Assembly: GCF_009377235.1 (NCBI RefSeq)
Contig: NZ_VMNX01000058.1
Location: 1-44,139, forward strand
Length of the DNA stretch: 44,139 bases
Direction: 5' to 3'
Source: Streptomyces acidicola
GTDB taxonomy: Bacteria > Actinomycetota > Actinomycetes > Streptomycetales > Streptomycetaceae
Shown piece after piece: positions 16,419-25,188 of the stretch (within the stretch, counting starts at the first letter, position 1; each line of letters begins with the position of its first letter). The notes under the pieces were generated by a model that searched no databases, was not told where the DNA came from, and saw only the letters and a program-made list of their open reading frames with translations. Made by a program: the position numbers and the translations under genes.

Positions 16419-16489
16419 CGGGGCGCTTGGCGGTGGCGGTGGCGGTTGCCTCGCCCCGCCGCCCCCGCTCTTCAAACGCCGGGGCCCAC

Positions 16490-16523
16490 CCCGGGGCTCG
16501 CACGCCTTTGTACGAGCCCCGGG
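16490..16523. terminator. Bidirectional terminator between convergent operons
   Basis: CCCGGGGCTCG (16490-16500) and CGAGCCCCGGG (16513-16523) form a perfect 11-bp stem over a 12-nt loop, followed by TTT. A second CCGGGG just upstream could compete for the right arm. It lies between the TelA operon and pckG, which face each other. Confidence 0.75.
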
Positions 16524-16607
16524 TTTCCCGGTGTTGCGTCACCGCGACCGGCCAAGGTGACATCGCAGGTCAGGGCGGGTCATAGCCGGCCACGGAGCGA
16601 GGGGGCG

Positions 16608-18443
16608 TCAGCCCAGGCGCTGCACCAGGGCGTGGTACTCGTCCCACAGTTCCTTGGGCGTGTGATCGCCGAAGGTGTTGAGGTGGTCGGGAACCAGCCC
16701 GGCCTCCTCACGCCACACCTCCTTGTCGACGGTGAGGAGGAAGGCCAGGTCCGAGTCGGACAGGTCGAGTCCGTTCGTGTCGAGGGCCTCCTTCGTCGGC
16801 AGGATGCCGATCGGGGTCTCGACACCTTCGGCCCGGCCGGCCAGCCGGTCCACGATCCACTTCAGGACGCGGCTGTTCTCACCGAAGCCCGGCCAGACGA
16901 ACTTGCCCTCGTCGTTCTTCCGGAACCAGTTGACGTAGTAGATCTTCGGCAGCGCGGCCGGGTCCTTGCCCTTGGCGACATCGACCCAGTGGCCCATGTA
17001 GTCGCCCATGTTGTAGCCGCAGAAGGGGAGCATCGCGAAGGGGTCGCGGCGCAGCTCGCCGACCTTGCCCTCGGCCGCCGCGGTCTTCTCCGACGCCACG
17101 TTCGCGCCGAGGAACACGCCGTGGTTCCAGTCGAAGGACTCCGTCACCAGCGGCACCGCAGTGGCGCGACGGCCACCGAACAGGATCGCCGAGATCGGCA
17201 CGCCCTTCGGGTCCTCCCACTCGGGCGCGATGATCGGGCACTGCGAGGCCGGGACGGTGAAGCGGGCGTTGGGGTGGGCCGCCGGGGTGTCCGAGGACGG
17301 CGTCCAGTCGTTGCCCTTCCAGTCCGTGAGGTGCGCCGGGGTCTCCTCCGTCATGCCCTCCCACCAGATGTCGTTGTCATCGGTGAGCGCGACGTTCGTG
17401 AAGACCGAGTTGCCCCACAGCGTTTTCATCGCGTTGGCGTTGGTGTGCTCGCCCGTGCCGGGCGCGACCCCGAAGAAGCCCGCCTCGGGGTTGATGGCGT
17501 ACAGACGCCCGTCCTCGCCGAACCGCATCCAGGCGATGTCGTCGCCGATCGTCTCGACCGTCCAGCCGGAGATCGTCGGCTCCAGCATGGCGAGGTTCGT
17601 CTTGCCGCACGCCGAGGGGAAGGCCGCAGCCACGTACTTCGGCTCACCGGTGGGCGGGGTGAGCTTGAGGATCAGCATGTGCTCGGCCAGCCAGCCCTCG
17701 TCCCGCGCCATCACGGACGCGATGCGCAGGGCGTAGCACTTCTTGCCGAGCAGCGCGTTGCCGCCGTAGCCGGAGCCGTACGACCAGATCTCGCGGGTCT
17801 CGGGGAAGTGCGAGATGTACTTGGTGCTGTTGCACGGCCAGGGCACGTCCGCCTGGCCCGGCTCCAGCGGCGCCCCGAGCGTGTGCACGGCACGCACGAA
17901 GAAGCCCTCGGAGCCCAGCTCGTCCAGCACCGGCTGTCCCATACGGGTCATGGTGCGCATGGACACCGCCACGTACGCGGAGTCGGTGATCTCGACGCCG
18001 ATCGCGGAGAGCGGCGAGCCCAGCGGGCCCATGCAGAACGGCACGACGTACATCGTCCGCCCCCGCATCGAGCCCCGGAAGATGCCACCGTCCCCGTCGC
18101 TGCCCTGGAACACCTGCCGCATCTCGGCGGGGGCCTTCCAGTGGTTGGTCGGGCCGGCGTCCTCCTCCCGCTCGGAGCAGATGAACGTGCGGTCCTCGAC
18201 CCGGGCGACATCGGTCGGGTCGGAGGCCGCGTAGTAGGAGTTGGGGCGCTTGATCGGGTCGAGCCTCTTGAAGGTGCCCTTTTCGACAAGCTCCGCACAG
18301 AGCCGGTCGTACTCGGCTTCGGATCCGTCACACCAGACCACGTTGTCCGGCTGCGTCAGTTCGGCTATCTCGTCCACCCACGCGACCAGTTCCTGGTGGC
18401 TGGTGGGGACGGTATTCGGGGGAGCCGCGATGTCGCGCGCCAC
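16608..18443 (-). CDS. pckG: Phosphoenolpyruvate carboxykinase (GTP)
   Basis: 611 residues, the usual size for GTP-dependent PEPCK, which makes phosphoenolpyruvate from oxaloacetate and GTP at the entry to gluconeogenesis. Visible signatures are the P-loop FPSACGKTNLAM with its reactive-loop cysteine, FGGRRATAVPLV, NVASEKTAAAEG, FCGYNMGDY and YYVNWFRKNDEGKFVWPGFGENSRVLKWI. The start is GTG 18443 with AGGAGC 4 nt upstream; the frame extends to 18548, but conserved sequence begins near VARDIAAPPNTVPTSHQEL. Monocistronic. A candidate promoter lies at 18556-18584, giving a leader of roughly 100 nt. Confidence 0.97.
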   Translation of the reverse strand: MARDIAAPPNTVPTSHQELVAWVDEIAELTQPDNVVWCDGSEAEYDRLCAELVEKGTFKRLDPIKRPNSYYAASDPTDVARVEDRTFICSEREEDAGPTNHWKAPAEMRQVFQGSDGDGGIFRGSMRGRTMYVVPFCMGPLGSPLSAIGVEITDSAYVAVSMRTMTRMGQPVLDELGSEGFFVRAVHTLGAPLEPGQADVPWPCNSTKYISHFPETREIWSYGSGYGGNALLGKKCYALRIASVMARDEGWLAEHMLILKLTPPTGEPKYVAAAFPSACGKTNLAMLEPTISGWTVETIGDDIAWMRFGEDGRLYAINPEAGFFGVAPGTGEHTNANAMKTLWGNSVFTNVALTDDNDIWWEGMTEETPAHLTDWKGNDWTPSSDTPAAHPNARFTVPASQCPIIAPEWEDPKGVPISAILFGGRRATAVPLVTESFDWNHGVFLGANVASEKTAAAEGKVGELRRDPFAMLPFCGYNMGDYMGHWVDVAKGKDPAALPKIYYVNWFRKNDEGKFVWPGFGENSRVLKWIVDRLAGRAEGVETPIGILPTKEALDTNGLDLSDSDLAFLLTVDKEVWREEAGLVPDHLNTFGDHTPKELWDEYHALVQRLG

Positions 18444-18555
18444 GATTGCTCCTAAAACGAGGGATTTTTTGTTGGGTGCCCCTTGGGGGCCGCGACCCGG
18501 ATGCTTCACGGTCTGGACCGCTTGGCGCTCATCCGGTGCCGACCGCACTCATTTG

Positions 18556-18584
18556 ATCATCCGACGCATCTGCGCATATGTCCA
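18556..18584 (-). promoter_or_regulatory. Candidate pckG promoter
   Basis: On the minus strand TGGACA (18584-18579) and GATGAT (18561-18556) are 17 nt apart, with the expected A and T at the key -10 positions. The resulting leader to GTG 18443 is about 105 nt. Confidence 0.4.
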
Positions 18585-18760
18585 GTGGGCCTCACACCTG
18601 AGCGGCGTGAGCATCACCACTTGGTAGAATTCGCCCACCTGGTTTCGACGCGTCACGGGCGCTTCACCACGGGTATCCCGAATTCGGGCCCGCCATGAGA
18701 ACATCGCCACTCCTGGGCGCCCAACCGGTCAGACTGATACATCACTTACGGCTGCGTAGG

Positions 18761-18766
18761 TACGAT
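18761..18766 (+). promoter_or_regulatory. -10 box suggesting leaderless hemolysin III mRNA
   Basis: TACGAT ends 6 nt before ATG 18773, and there is no Shine-Dalgarno sequence, so transcription probably starts at the ATG. A weak TACATC at 18738-18743 is 17 nt upstream as a possible -35. Confidence 0.4.
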
Positions 18767-18772
18767 GCGGAC

Positions 18773-19486
18773 ATGACTGCGTCCGCCTCCGACGCGCACA
18801 CGGACACGCCGGTCGCCGACCGCGGTCCTGCCGCGCTCTCCTCGTCGCATCCGGTCAAGCCGAGACTCCGCGGCTGGCTGCACGCGGGCATGTTCCCGGC
18901 CGTGATCGTCGCGGGCCTGGTGCTCACCGCGCTCGCGAGCTCGCCGCGGGCACGCATGGCCTGCGGTATCTACGTCCTGACGGCCTGCCTGCTCTTCGGA
19001 GTCAGCGCTCTCTACCACAGGGGCGACTGGAGCCCGCGCATGGACGCCGTGCTGCGCCGCCTGGACCACGCCAACATCTTCCTGATCATCGCGGGCACCT
19101 ACACACCGCTGACCCTGCTGCTCCTGCCCGACAGCAAGGGACAGTGGCTACTGTGGGGCATCTGGGGTGCCGCGCTGGCGGGCATCGTCTTCCGCGTGTT
19201 CTGGATCGGGGCCCCACGCTGGCTCTACACCCCCTGCTACATCGCGATGGGCTGGGCCGCCGTCTTCTTCCTCCCCGACTTCCTGCGCACCGGAGGGATC
19301 GCCGTCCTCGTCCTGGTGATCGTCGGCGGCCTCCTCTACAGCGCGGGTGGCGTGATCTACGGGATGAAGCGCCCGAACCCGTCACCGCGCTGGTTCGGCT
19401 TCCATGAGGTCTTCCACTCCTTCACCCTCGCTGCGTTCGTCGTGCACTACGTGGGCATCTCACTGGTGGCCTATCAGCACGCCTGA
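18773..19486 (+). CDS. trhA: Hemolysin III family membrane protein (PAQR-like)
   Basis: 237 residues with seven predicted membrane helices, the hallmark of hemolysin III/YqfA/PAQR proteins. Family residues are visible: SALYHRGDWSPRMDAVLRRLDHANIFLIIAGTYTP near the third helix and GFHEVFHSFTLAAFVVHYVGI at the last. The Ser, Asp and three His residues match the putative metal-binding hydrolase site of PAQR enzymes. Start ATG 18773 was chosen over 18695 because a -10 box directly precedes it. Despite the name, haemolysis is not expected; the E. coli relative is linked to membrane energetics. A perfect palindromic terminator follows. Confidence 0.9.
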   Translation: MTASASDAHTDTPVADRGPAALSSSHPVKPRLRGWLHAGMFPAVIVAGLVLTALASSPRARMACGIYVLTACLLFGVSALYHRGDWSPRMDAVLRRLDHANIFLIIAGTYTPLTLLLLPDSKGQWLLWGIWGAALAGIVFRVFWIGAPRWLYTPCYIAMGWAAVFFLPDFLRTGGIAVLVLVIVGGLLYSAGGVIYGMKRPNPSPRWFGFHEVFHSFTLAAFVVHYVGISLVAYQHA

Positions 19487-19539
19487 CCCTCCAGACGCCC
19501 CTTCCGGACGCCCCCTCCTCCCGAACAGTTCCTCCTCAG

Positions 19540-19565
19540 TGGCCGCGGCTTCGAAGCCGCGGCCA
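19540..19565. terminator. 26-bp perfect palindrome terminator
   Basis: Arms TGGCCGCGGCTTC and GAAGCCGCGGCCA (19540-19565) are perfectly complementary and followed by TTTCG. It ends the hemolysin III transcript and isolates the MFS promoter. Confidence 0.8.
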
Positions 19566-19617
19566 TTTCGCATGTCAGGGCGGCGCCGGCCATGACAGTG
19601 AGCGACCGCCCTCCACA

Positions 19618-19650
19618 TTGACACTCACCATCTTTTGAGAGTTACTCTCA
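19618..19650 (+). promoter_or_regulatory. MFS-tetR promoter overlapped by TetR operator
   Basis: TTGACA (19618-19623) is a consensus -35; TACTCT (19643-19648) is a -10 at 19 nt spacing, ending 6 nt before ATG 19655, which suggests a leaderless mRNA. The palindrome TGAGAGT-T-ACTCTCA (19636-19650) is perfect and covers the -10. A TetR gene is co-transcribed, so autorepression lifted by an exporter substrate is the simple reading. Confidence 0.7.
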
Positions 19651-19654
19651 TTTC

Positions 19655-21238
19655 ATGGCTACTGTCACGCACGCACAGGACCAGCGCCGTGATCCCCGCC
19701 GCTGGTGGGCCCTCGGCGCACTGGTCGCCAGCATGCTCGTGCTCGGCTTCGACATGACGATCCTGAACGTCGCGCTCCCGACGATGGCCGGGCAGCTCGG
19801 AGCGAGTACGGGCGAACTCCAGTGGATCGTGGACGCGTACATCGTGGTGTTCGCGGCGCTGATGCTGCCCGCCGGACTGCTCGGCGACCGCTTCGGGCGG
19901 CGCAGGATGCTGATCGCGGGACTCGGCGTGTTCCTCGCCGGCGCCGTGTTCGGCACCCTCGTCGACACACCCGGGCCGGTCATCGCCGCCCGCGCAGTGA
20001 TGGGTGTGGGCGCCGCGCTGGTGATCCCGCTCGGACTGTCCGTACTGCCGTCGATGTTCGGCCCCGAGGAACGCAGCAAGGCCGTCGCCGCCGTCACCGC
20101 CTCGATGGCGGCGGGCATGCCGCTCGGACCGCTCGTCGGCGGTGTGCTGCTCGACCACTACTGGTGGGGCTCGATCTTCCTGATCAACGTGCCGATGGTC
20201 GCGATCGGCATCGCCGCCTGCGTCTTCCTGCTCCCCGAGTCCCGCGACCCCTCCTCGCCCAAGGTCGACGTACTGTCCACCGCGTACAGCGCCCTCGGCC
20301 TCGGCGCACTGGTCTTCGGCATCATCGAGGCGCCCGGGCGCGGCTGGGGCAGCCCCGAGGTCATCGGCTCGTTCACGCTGTCCGCTCTGCTGCTCGCCGC
20401 CCTCGTCGTACGGGAGCGGCGCGCCGTACGGCCGATGCTCGACATCCGGCTCCTGAGGCACCGCGGCTTCCTGTTCAACACCCTGGCCGCGACGCTCGGC
20501 ACGTTCGTCTTCTCCGGTCTGCTGTTCATGCTGCCGACCTACCTCCAGGAGGTCGGCGGCACCGACGCGTTCGGCACCGGACTGCGGCTGCTGCCGATGA
20601 TGGGCGGCCTGATGGTCTCCGCGCGGCTGAGCACACTCCTGGTGGTGCGCGCGGGTCCCCGCCCGGTCGTCACCGCAGGCCTGGCGGTGCTGTGCTTCGC
20701 CGCGCTGCTCGGCTCGCGCACCGAGACCGGCGGCGGCTACGGGTTCACCGCGCTGTGGCTGACGGTCGCGGGCATGGGCTTCGGTCTCGCGATGGTGCCC
20801 GCGATGGACGCCGCGCTCGGCGGTATTCCCGCCGAGGAGGCGGGCAGTGGTTCCGGTCTGCTGATGACGCTGCGCCAGGTGGGCGGCGCGATCGGCATCG
20901 CGCTGCTCGGCAGCCTGGTCGCCGGGACCTACGGCGACCGCGTCGACACCGCCCGCCTCCCGGCCGAGGCGGCCGACGCGGCGCGTGCCTCACTGACCGG
21001 CGCCCACGCGGTCGCCGAACAGCTCGGACTGCCGGCCCTCGCCCGCTCCGCCGACTCCGCGTACGTGGACGGCATGTCCACGGTCCTCGTCGTCTGCGGC
21101 ATCGCGGCCCTGGTGGCCGCCCTCCTGACGGCGGTACTGCTGCCGAACCAGCGACCGGGCGAAGCCCCCGAACCGGCCCCGGCGATGGACGGCGAAACTC
21201 CGGATCTGGCTCCCCGGCAGGCCCATGGCCGACAATGA
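19655..21238 (+). CDS. MFS drug/proton antiporter, DHA2 (14-TM) family
   Basis: 527 residues with 14 predicted membrane helices, the DHA2/EmrB-QacA layout. Motifs are LDMTILNVALP-like FDMTILNVALPTMAGQLG in helix 1, ELQWIVDAYIVVFAALMLPAGLLGDRFGRRRM (motif A, GDRFGRR) after helix 2, and motif C-like GPLVGGVLLDHYWW at helix 5. It should export hydrophobic drugs or metabolites using the proton gradient. ATG 19655 follows directly on the promoter/operator. The stop overlaps the tetR start, so exporter and repressor are one operon. The substrate cannot be inferred; no biosynthetic genes are nearby. Confidence 0.93.
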   Translation: MATVTHAQDQRRDPRRWWALGALVASMLVLGFDMTILNVALPTMAGQLGASTGELQWIVDAYIVVFAALMLPAGLLGDRFGRRRMLIAGLGVFLAGAVFGTLVDTPGPVIAARAVMGVGAALVIPLGLSVLPSMFGPEERSKAVAAVTASMAAGMPLGPLVGGVLLDHYWWGSIFLINVPMVAIGIAACVFLLPESRDPSSPKVDVLSTAYSALGLGALVFGIIEAPGRGWGSPEVIGSFTLSALLLAALVVRERRAVRPMLDIRLLRHRGFLFNTLAATLGTFVFSGLLFMLPTYLQEVGGTDAFGTGLRLLPMMGGLMVSARLSTLLVVRAGPRPVVTAGLAVLCFAALLGSRTETGGGYGFTALWLTVAGMGFGLAMVPAMDAALGGIPAEEAGSGSGLLMTLRQVGGAIGIALLGSLVAGTYGDRVDTARLPAEAADAARASLTGAHAVAEQLGLPALARSADSAYVDGMSTVLVVCGIAALVAALLTAVLLPNQRPGEAPEPAPAMDGETPDLAPRQAHGRQ

Positions 21239-21990
21239 AGGACATGACCACGGCACGAACCCCTGTTCCGGACGCGGCCCGGCGACTCCCGGAGGCGGAG
21301 CGCCGGCTGAGCCTGCGGGAGCGGAAGAAGCTCAAGACACGGACCGCGATCAGGGACGCCACCTATCGGCTCATCAAGGAACAGGGGTACGAGGCGACGA
21401 CCGTCGAGCAGATCGCCGAGGAGGCCGAGGTCTCTCCCAGCACCGTCTTCCGGTACTTCCCCACCAAGGAGGACATCATCATCACGGACGAGTACGACGT
21501 CCTGGTGGAGGACCTGCTGCGGTCGCGTCCCGCGGACGAGCCGGTGCTGGAGTCGGTGCGGTGGGCGATCCGGCGATCGATGGCCATGCAGGTGGCCGAC
21601 ACCCCGGACTACGTACACGAGGAGATGAAGCTCCGCACCGGGCTGATGGTGTCGGTGCCCGCGGTGCGTTCCCGCGCCATGGAGAGCATGTCCGTCACGG
21701 GTCGCCTGCTGTGCCGGGCGATCGCGGACCGCACCGGACGCGCCCCGGACGACCTGGAGGTACGGGTCTACGCGATGGGGCTGGTGTCCGCCCTCCTCGA
21801 AGCGGTGCTCTACTGGGCCGAACGCGACTACCGGGACGACGTGCTCAACCTGGTCGACCGCACCCTCAGCACTTTCAGAGACCTTGCCCGCCGGCCACCG
21901 GACGACGGCCCGGACCATGGCCCGGGCGTTCCACCCGGCGAGGCCCCCGGGGCACCCGAAATACACGGGCCTGCCGCACCACAGCCATGA
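21235..21990 (+). CDS. TetR-family repressor of the MFS exporter
   Basis: 251 residues from ATG 21235, which overlaps the MFS stop (ATGA); ATG 21244 is also possible. The N-terminal helix-turn-helix is clear: LKTRTAIRDATYRLIKEQGYEATTVEQIAEEAEVSPSTVFRYFPTKEDII. The C-terminal ligand domain has SMAMQVADTPDYV and ETAR-like AERDYRDDVLNLVDRTL. The extended tail is Pro/Gly-rich and disordered. It probably binds TGAGAGT-T-ACTCTCA upstream of the MFS gene. The inducer is unknown. Confidence 0.9.
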   Translation: MKDMTTARTPVPDAARRLPEAERRLSLRERKKLKTRTAIRDATYRLIKEQGYEATTVEQIAEEAEVSPSTVFRYFPTKEDIIITDEYDVLVEDLLRSRPADEPVLESVRWAIRRSMAMQVADTPDYVHEEMKLRTGLMVSVPAVRSRAMESMSVTGRLLCRAIADRTGRAPDDLEVRVYAMGLVSALLEAVLYWAERDYRDDVLNLVDRTLSTFRDLARRPPDDGPDHGPGVPPGEAPGAPEIHGPAAPQP

Positions 21991-22002
21991 CATCCTGACC
22001 GG

Positions 22003-22725
22003 GTGAACGGACCGGAGATCCACGTCGAGTTCGCCCCCGAGCTGGGACTCTTCCTCCCGCAGGGGCGACGGAGGGGCGCCACGAAGGTCGTCACCGACGG
22101 CGTCTCGACGCTCGGCCACGTCATCGAGTCACTGGGCGCCCCCCTGACCGAGGTCGGCGCGCTGGTGGTCGACGGCCGTGAGGTACCGGTCTCCCACGTC
22201 CCCGGTCCGGGCGAGACCGTGGAGGTGCGGCCCGTCCCTCGCCCCCAGCGTGTCCCCGGCGCCCCGCTCCGCTTCCTCCTCGACGTCCACCTCGGCACCC
22301 TCGCCCGCCGGCTGCGCCTCCTCGGCGTCGACGCGGCCTACGAGTCCACCGACATCGGCGACCCCGCCCTCGCGGCGCGCTCCGCCGCCGAGCGGCGCGT
22401 CATGCTCAGCCGGGACCGGGGGCTGCTGCGGCGCCGCGAACTGTGGGCCGGGGCGTTCGTGTACAGCACACGCCCGGATGAGCAACTCCGGGACGTACTG
22501 GACCGGTTCGCACCCGAGCTGCGGCCCTGGACGCGGTGCACCGCCTGCAACGGGCTCCTCAAGGAGGCGGCGAAGGACGACGTCGTGGACCAGCTGGAGG
22601 GCGGGACGCAGCGGTCGTACGACGTGTTCGCGCAGTGCCAGGAGTGCGGGCGGGCGTACTGGAAGGGCGCGCACCACGATCAGCTGGAGACGATCGTGGT
22701 GCGCGCCGTCGAGGAATTCGGGTAG
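22003..22725 (+). CDS. Mut7-C RNase domain protein with N-terminal ubiquitin-like domain
   Basis: 240 residues from GTG 22003. Residues 1-80 look like a beta-grasp (ubiquitin-like/MoaD-type) Mut7-C-associated domain (VEFAPELGLFLPQ, ALVVDGREVPVSHVPGPGETVEV). Residues 88-235 are the Mut7-C PIN-like RNase domain: RFLLDVHLGTLARRLRLLGVDA, RVMLSRDRGLLRRRELWAGAF, then a zinc ribbon with CTACNGLL and CQECGRAYWKGAHHDQL. The acidic residues Asp-Val-His and SRDRGLL are the family catalytic-type positions. It is encoded 12 nt after tetR, so it may be read from the same mRNA. RNA target unknown. Confidence 0.88.
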   Translation: MNGPEIHVEFAPELGLFLPQGRRRGATKVVTDGVSTLGHVIESLGAPLTEVGALVVDGREVPVSHVPGPGETVEVRPVPRPQRVPGAPLRFLLDVHLGTLARRLRLLGVDAAYESTDIGDPALAARSAAERRVMLSRDRGLLRRRELWAGAFVYSTRPDEQLRDVLDRFAPELRPWTRCTACNGLLKEAAKDDVVDQLEGGTQRSYDVFAQCQECGRAYWKGAHHDQLETIVVRAVEEFG

Positions 22726-22755
22726 CGGAAAAAGAGCCGGCCCCCTGACGGGACG

Positions 22756-25188
22756 TTATCGCTTCCTCACATCCGCCCTTCCGCACGCCAGCCCGTCCCC
22801 GTTCGGGTCCAGCCCGAGGGGATCATCCTTTCCGTTCACCTTCAGGCGCCCGTAGTCGTGCTCCTTCAGCCATGTACAACGCGCCTTCGTCGTGTCCTTG
22901 ACCTCCGGCGGGAAGGCCGTCGGCACACACACGTTGGCGGAGCCGTAGTGGCGGTCGCAGCCGGAGATCGTGGTGCTGACCTTCTGGGACGTGCGCTTCT
23001 TGCCGGGGCCCGTGACCTTGCCCGTCAGGGAGTCGGCGAAGGAGTGGACGTGGGCATCGGGCGTGGTGGCCGCGGCCAGCGCCGACGGGCCCTGGAGGTG
23101 GACCCATTTCGCCACCGACGGCACACCGTTCGCGTCGACCGCGAAGAGCATGTACCAGCCGGGCGGCGCCAGATTGGGGTTGCTCGTCACATTCAGGTCG
23201 ACGTTGTTGCCGTCCACCGACAGGGGCAGGTCCACGAAGCGCTGGTTCGGGTCGGAGGAGTGCGTCACCGCGGCCGGACGGATCAGCTCCGCCTTGGCGA
23301 TGGGACGGTCGACAGTGATGCGCTGCGTGTCGCCGTACTGCCACTCGGTGTCGATGACCGAGGTGATCGTCGGGCGTGGGCCCTTGAGGAGGTACGGCGG
23401 CGTGTAGAGGGACACGTCGTGGTTCCACGTGCCGTTGCCCGGGTTGTCGCCCGTCGCCATCACCCGGCCGTCGGGCAGCAGGAACGCGGACGAATGGTAG
23501 CCACGGGCCTCGGGATCGGCGGCCACCGGGTCGAAGGTGTTCGTCGCCGGGTCGTAGATCGACGACTCGTACACCGGATCGGCCCGGTTGTGCAGCGCGC
23601 CGCCCGTCTCCAGGACCTTGCCGTCCGGCAGGAGTACGGCGGAGACGTACATCTTGCCCTGGCTGCCGGTCTGCGGGACCGGACCGGCACCGACGTCGAC
23701 GGTGCCCTGCGGCAGCGGCGGGCCCGCGACGTACGAGGGGTTCGCGGCCTTCAGGTCGATGACGTCGGTGAGGCGGTTCGCCTCGGGGTTGGAGTCGATG
23801 TTGCCGCCGCCGATCGTGAGGACCTTCTGGTCCTGGGCCGGGGGCAGCAGCACGCTCGCGGACTGGTCGCGCTCGTCCTTGTTCTGCAGGCCGGGGATCT
23901 GGGTGACCGTGTTCGCGTCGTAGTCGTAGACCGCCGAGCCGGTGCCGGGGATGTTGTTGCCGAAGACGTGGCTGCCCGAGTAGAAGAGCCGCCCGTCCTG
24001 CATGAGGATCATCGACGGGTACAGGCCCCAGAACGACCAGGTCTGGTTGACCTTCCACAGCGGCTGCCACTGCTGCTCGGCGTCCGACCACAGCTCGGTG
24101 GTCACCGAACCGGAGGAGTCCTCGCGCAGCCCGCCGAACGAGATGACGTCACCGTTGCCGAGTGCGGTGGCCGACGGGTACCAGTGGCCGTCGTTCATGT
24201 CGTTGGTCTTGCTGTAGGCCTCGGTGACCGGGTCGAAGACGTACGAGTCCTTGTAGCCCTCGTAGCCGTGCCCGCCCGCGACCGGGTACGCCTTGTTGCC
24301 GCTCATCACGAGCACACGCCCGTCGTCGAGCTGGACGTGCCCGGCGCAGAACATGTCCTTGGGCGTGGGGATGACCTTGTACGTGCCGGCCACCGGGTCG
24401 TAGACCGCCGAGGTGAACGTGCCCGCCTCGAACATCGTCTCGCTGTTGCCCGAGCCCGCGATCAGCAACACCTTGCCGTTCCTGAGGACGACCGAGTGCA
24501 TGGAGCGGACGGGGTTCTGCGTGGGCAGGACGTCCCACTTGCCGTTCGCGCACTCCTCGGCCGTGCCCGTGCAGGTCGGCTCGGGGACGGGGTCGGCGAC
24601 CTGTTCCATCGTGTAGTCGTCGGTGGTCACGGACCCGGTGCCGTACACCGAGACGCCCCAGGTGATGCGGTCGGTGCCGGCCGGGACGACCGGCGTGCGC
24701 ACCGAGGCCCGGGTCCAGGTGCCCGCCTGCTCCAGCGTCTTGAGGTCGGTCCAGTACTGCCAGCCCGCCGTGGCGTCGTGCCGGAAGAGGGTGACCGCGG
24801 TGTCGGGGGTGGTCGACCTGTACCAGAGCGACAGGTCGTACTGCCTGCCCACCGTGACCACCGGTGCGCACTCGGTCGACTCGGTGATCAGCACCTTGCG
24901 GTCGCCGTCGACGCGCCGGGTCAGCTCGACCTTCATGGCCCTGGAGCCGGAGTGGGCGTCGGCGACGGTGGAGTAGGTGACGTCGTTGTCGCCCCAGCCG
25001 GACTTCTCCCAGCAGTAGGGCATGTCACCGGTGCCGGCGGTCTCGAAGCCGGGGTTCTTCACCAGGTTGGCGGCGGACGCGGGCTGGGGTACGGCGAGCA
25101 GCAGGCCCGCGGCGAGCGCGCCCACGCCCAGCAACGATGTTCTCCGCGTCGGTCTCATCCGGAGTTTCGGTCCGACCCGAACTCTCAT
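22756..25188 (-). CDS. Secreted copper-radical-oxidase-like protein (galactose/glyoxal oxidase type) with CBM and excalibur domains
   Basis: 810 residues from ATG 25188 (AAGGAGA 6 nt upstream). A signal peptide ends at ASA about residue 39. Residues 41-195 look like a CBM4/9-type sugar-binding module (NLVKNPGFE). Kelch repeats span about 222-600, a DUF1929/early-set domain about 605-700, and an excalibur calcium-type motif near 786-802 (DPLGLDPNGDGLACG). The copper-radical site is complete: Cys281 in MFCAGH and Tyr337 in HWYPSA (the expected thioether pair), Tyr564-His565 in GYHSSAF and His643 in VTHSSDPNQR. It should oxidise an alcohol or aldehyde, probably on a glycan, giving H2O2. Streptomyces GlxA is the best-known relative but lacks the CBM and excalibur parts. 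Last gene of the glycosyltransferase operon, ATGA-coupled. Confidence 0.88.
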   Translation of the reverse strand: MRVRVGPKLRMRPTRRTSLLGVGALAAGLLLAVPQPASAANLVKNPGFETAGTGDMPYCWEKSGWGDNDVTYSTVADAHSGSRAMKVELTRRVDGDRKVLITESTECAPVVTVGRQYDLSLWYRSTTPDTAVTLFRHDATAGWQYWTDLKTLEQAGTWTRASVRTPVVPAGTDRITWGVSVYGTGSVTTDDYTMEQVADPVPEPTCTGTAEECANGKWDVLPTQNPVRSMHSVVLRNGKVLLIAGSGNSETMFEAGTFTSAVYDPVAGTYKVIPTPKDMFCAGHVQLDDGRVLVMSGNKAYPVAGGHGYEGYKDSYVFDPVTEAYSKTNDMNDGHWYPSATALGNGDVISFGGLREDSSGSVTTELWSDAEQQWQPLWKVNQTWSFWGLYPSMILMQDGRLFYSGSHVFGNNIPGTGSAVYDYDANTVTQIPGLQNKDERDQSASVLLPPAQDQKVLTIGGGNIDSNPEANRLTDVIDLKAANPSYVAGPPLPQGTVDVGAGPVPQTGSQGKMYVSAVLLPDGKVLETGGALHNRADPVYESSIYDPATNTFDPVAADPEARGYHSSAFLLPDGRVMATGDNPGNGTWNHDVSLYTPPYLLKGPRPTITSVIDTEWQYGDTQRITVDRPIAKAELIRPAAVTHSSDPNQRFVDLPLSVDGNNVDLNVTSNPNLAPPGWYMLFAVDANGVPSVAKWVHLQGPSALAAATTPDAHVHSFADSLTGKVTGPGKKRTSQKVSTTISGCDRHYGSANVCVPTAFPPEVKDTTKARCTWLKEHDYGRLKVNGKDDPLGLDPNGDGLACGRADVRKR

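Larger units (their letters stand above)
18444..18772. other. 329-bp divergent intergenic region (pckG / hemolysin III)
   Basis: It holds a pckG promoter candidate on the minus strand (18584-18556), a GCCCC-TTG-GGGGC hairpin in the pckG leader near 18478-18491, and a -10-like box just before the hemolysin III gene. The frame starting at ATG 18695 is an upstream extension of the hemolysin gene, without family sequence. Confidence 0.5.

Noticed and set aside
16446..18455. 669-codon open frame on the plus strand
   Set aside because: Antisense to pckG, crosses a strong terminator hairpin, and shows no domain.
19655..22725. Resistance part of a biosynthetic gene cluster
   Set aside because: Exporter and repressor are present, but no biosynthetic enzyme lies nearby; neighbours are housekeeping genes.
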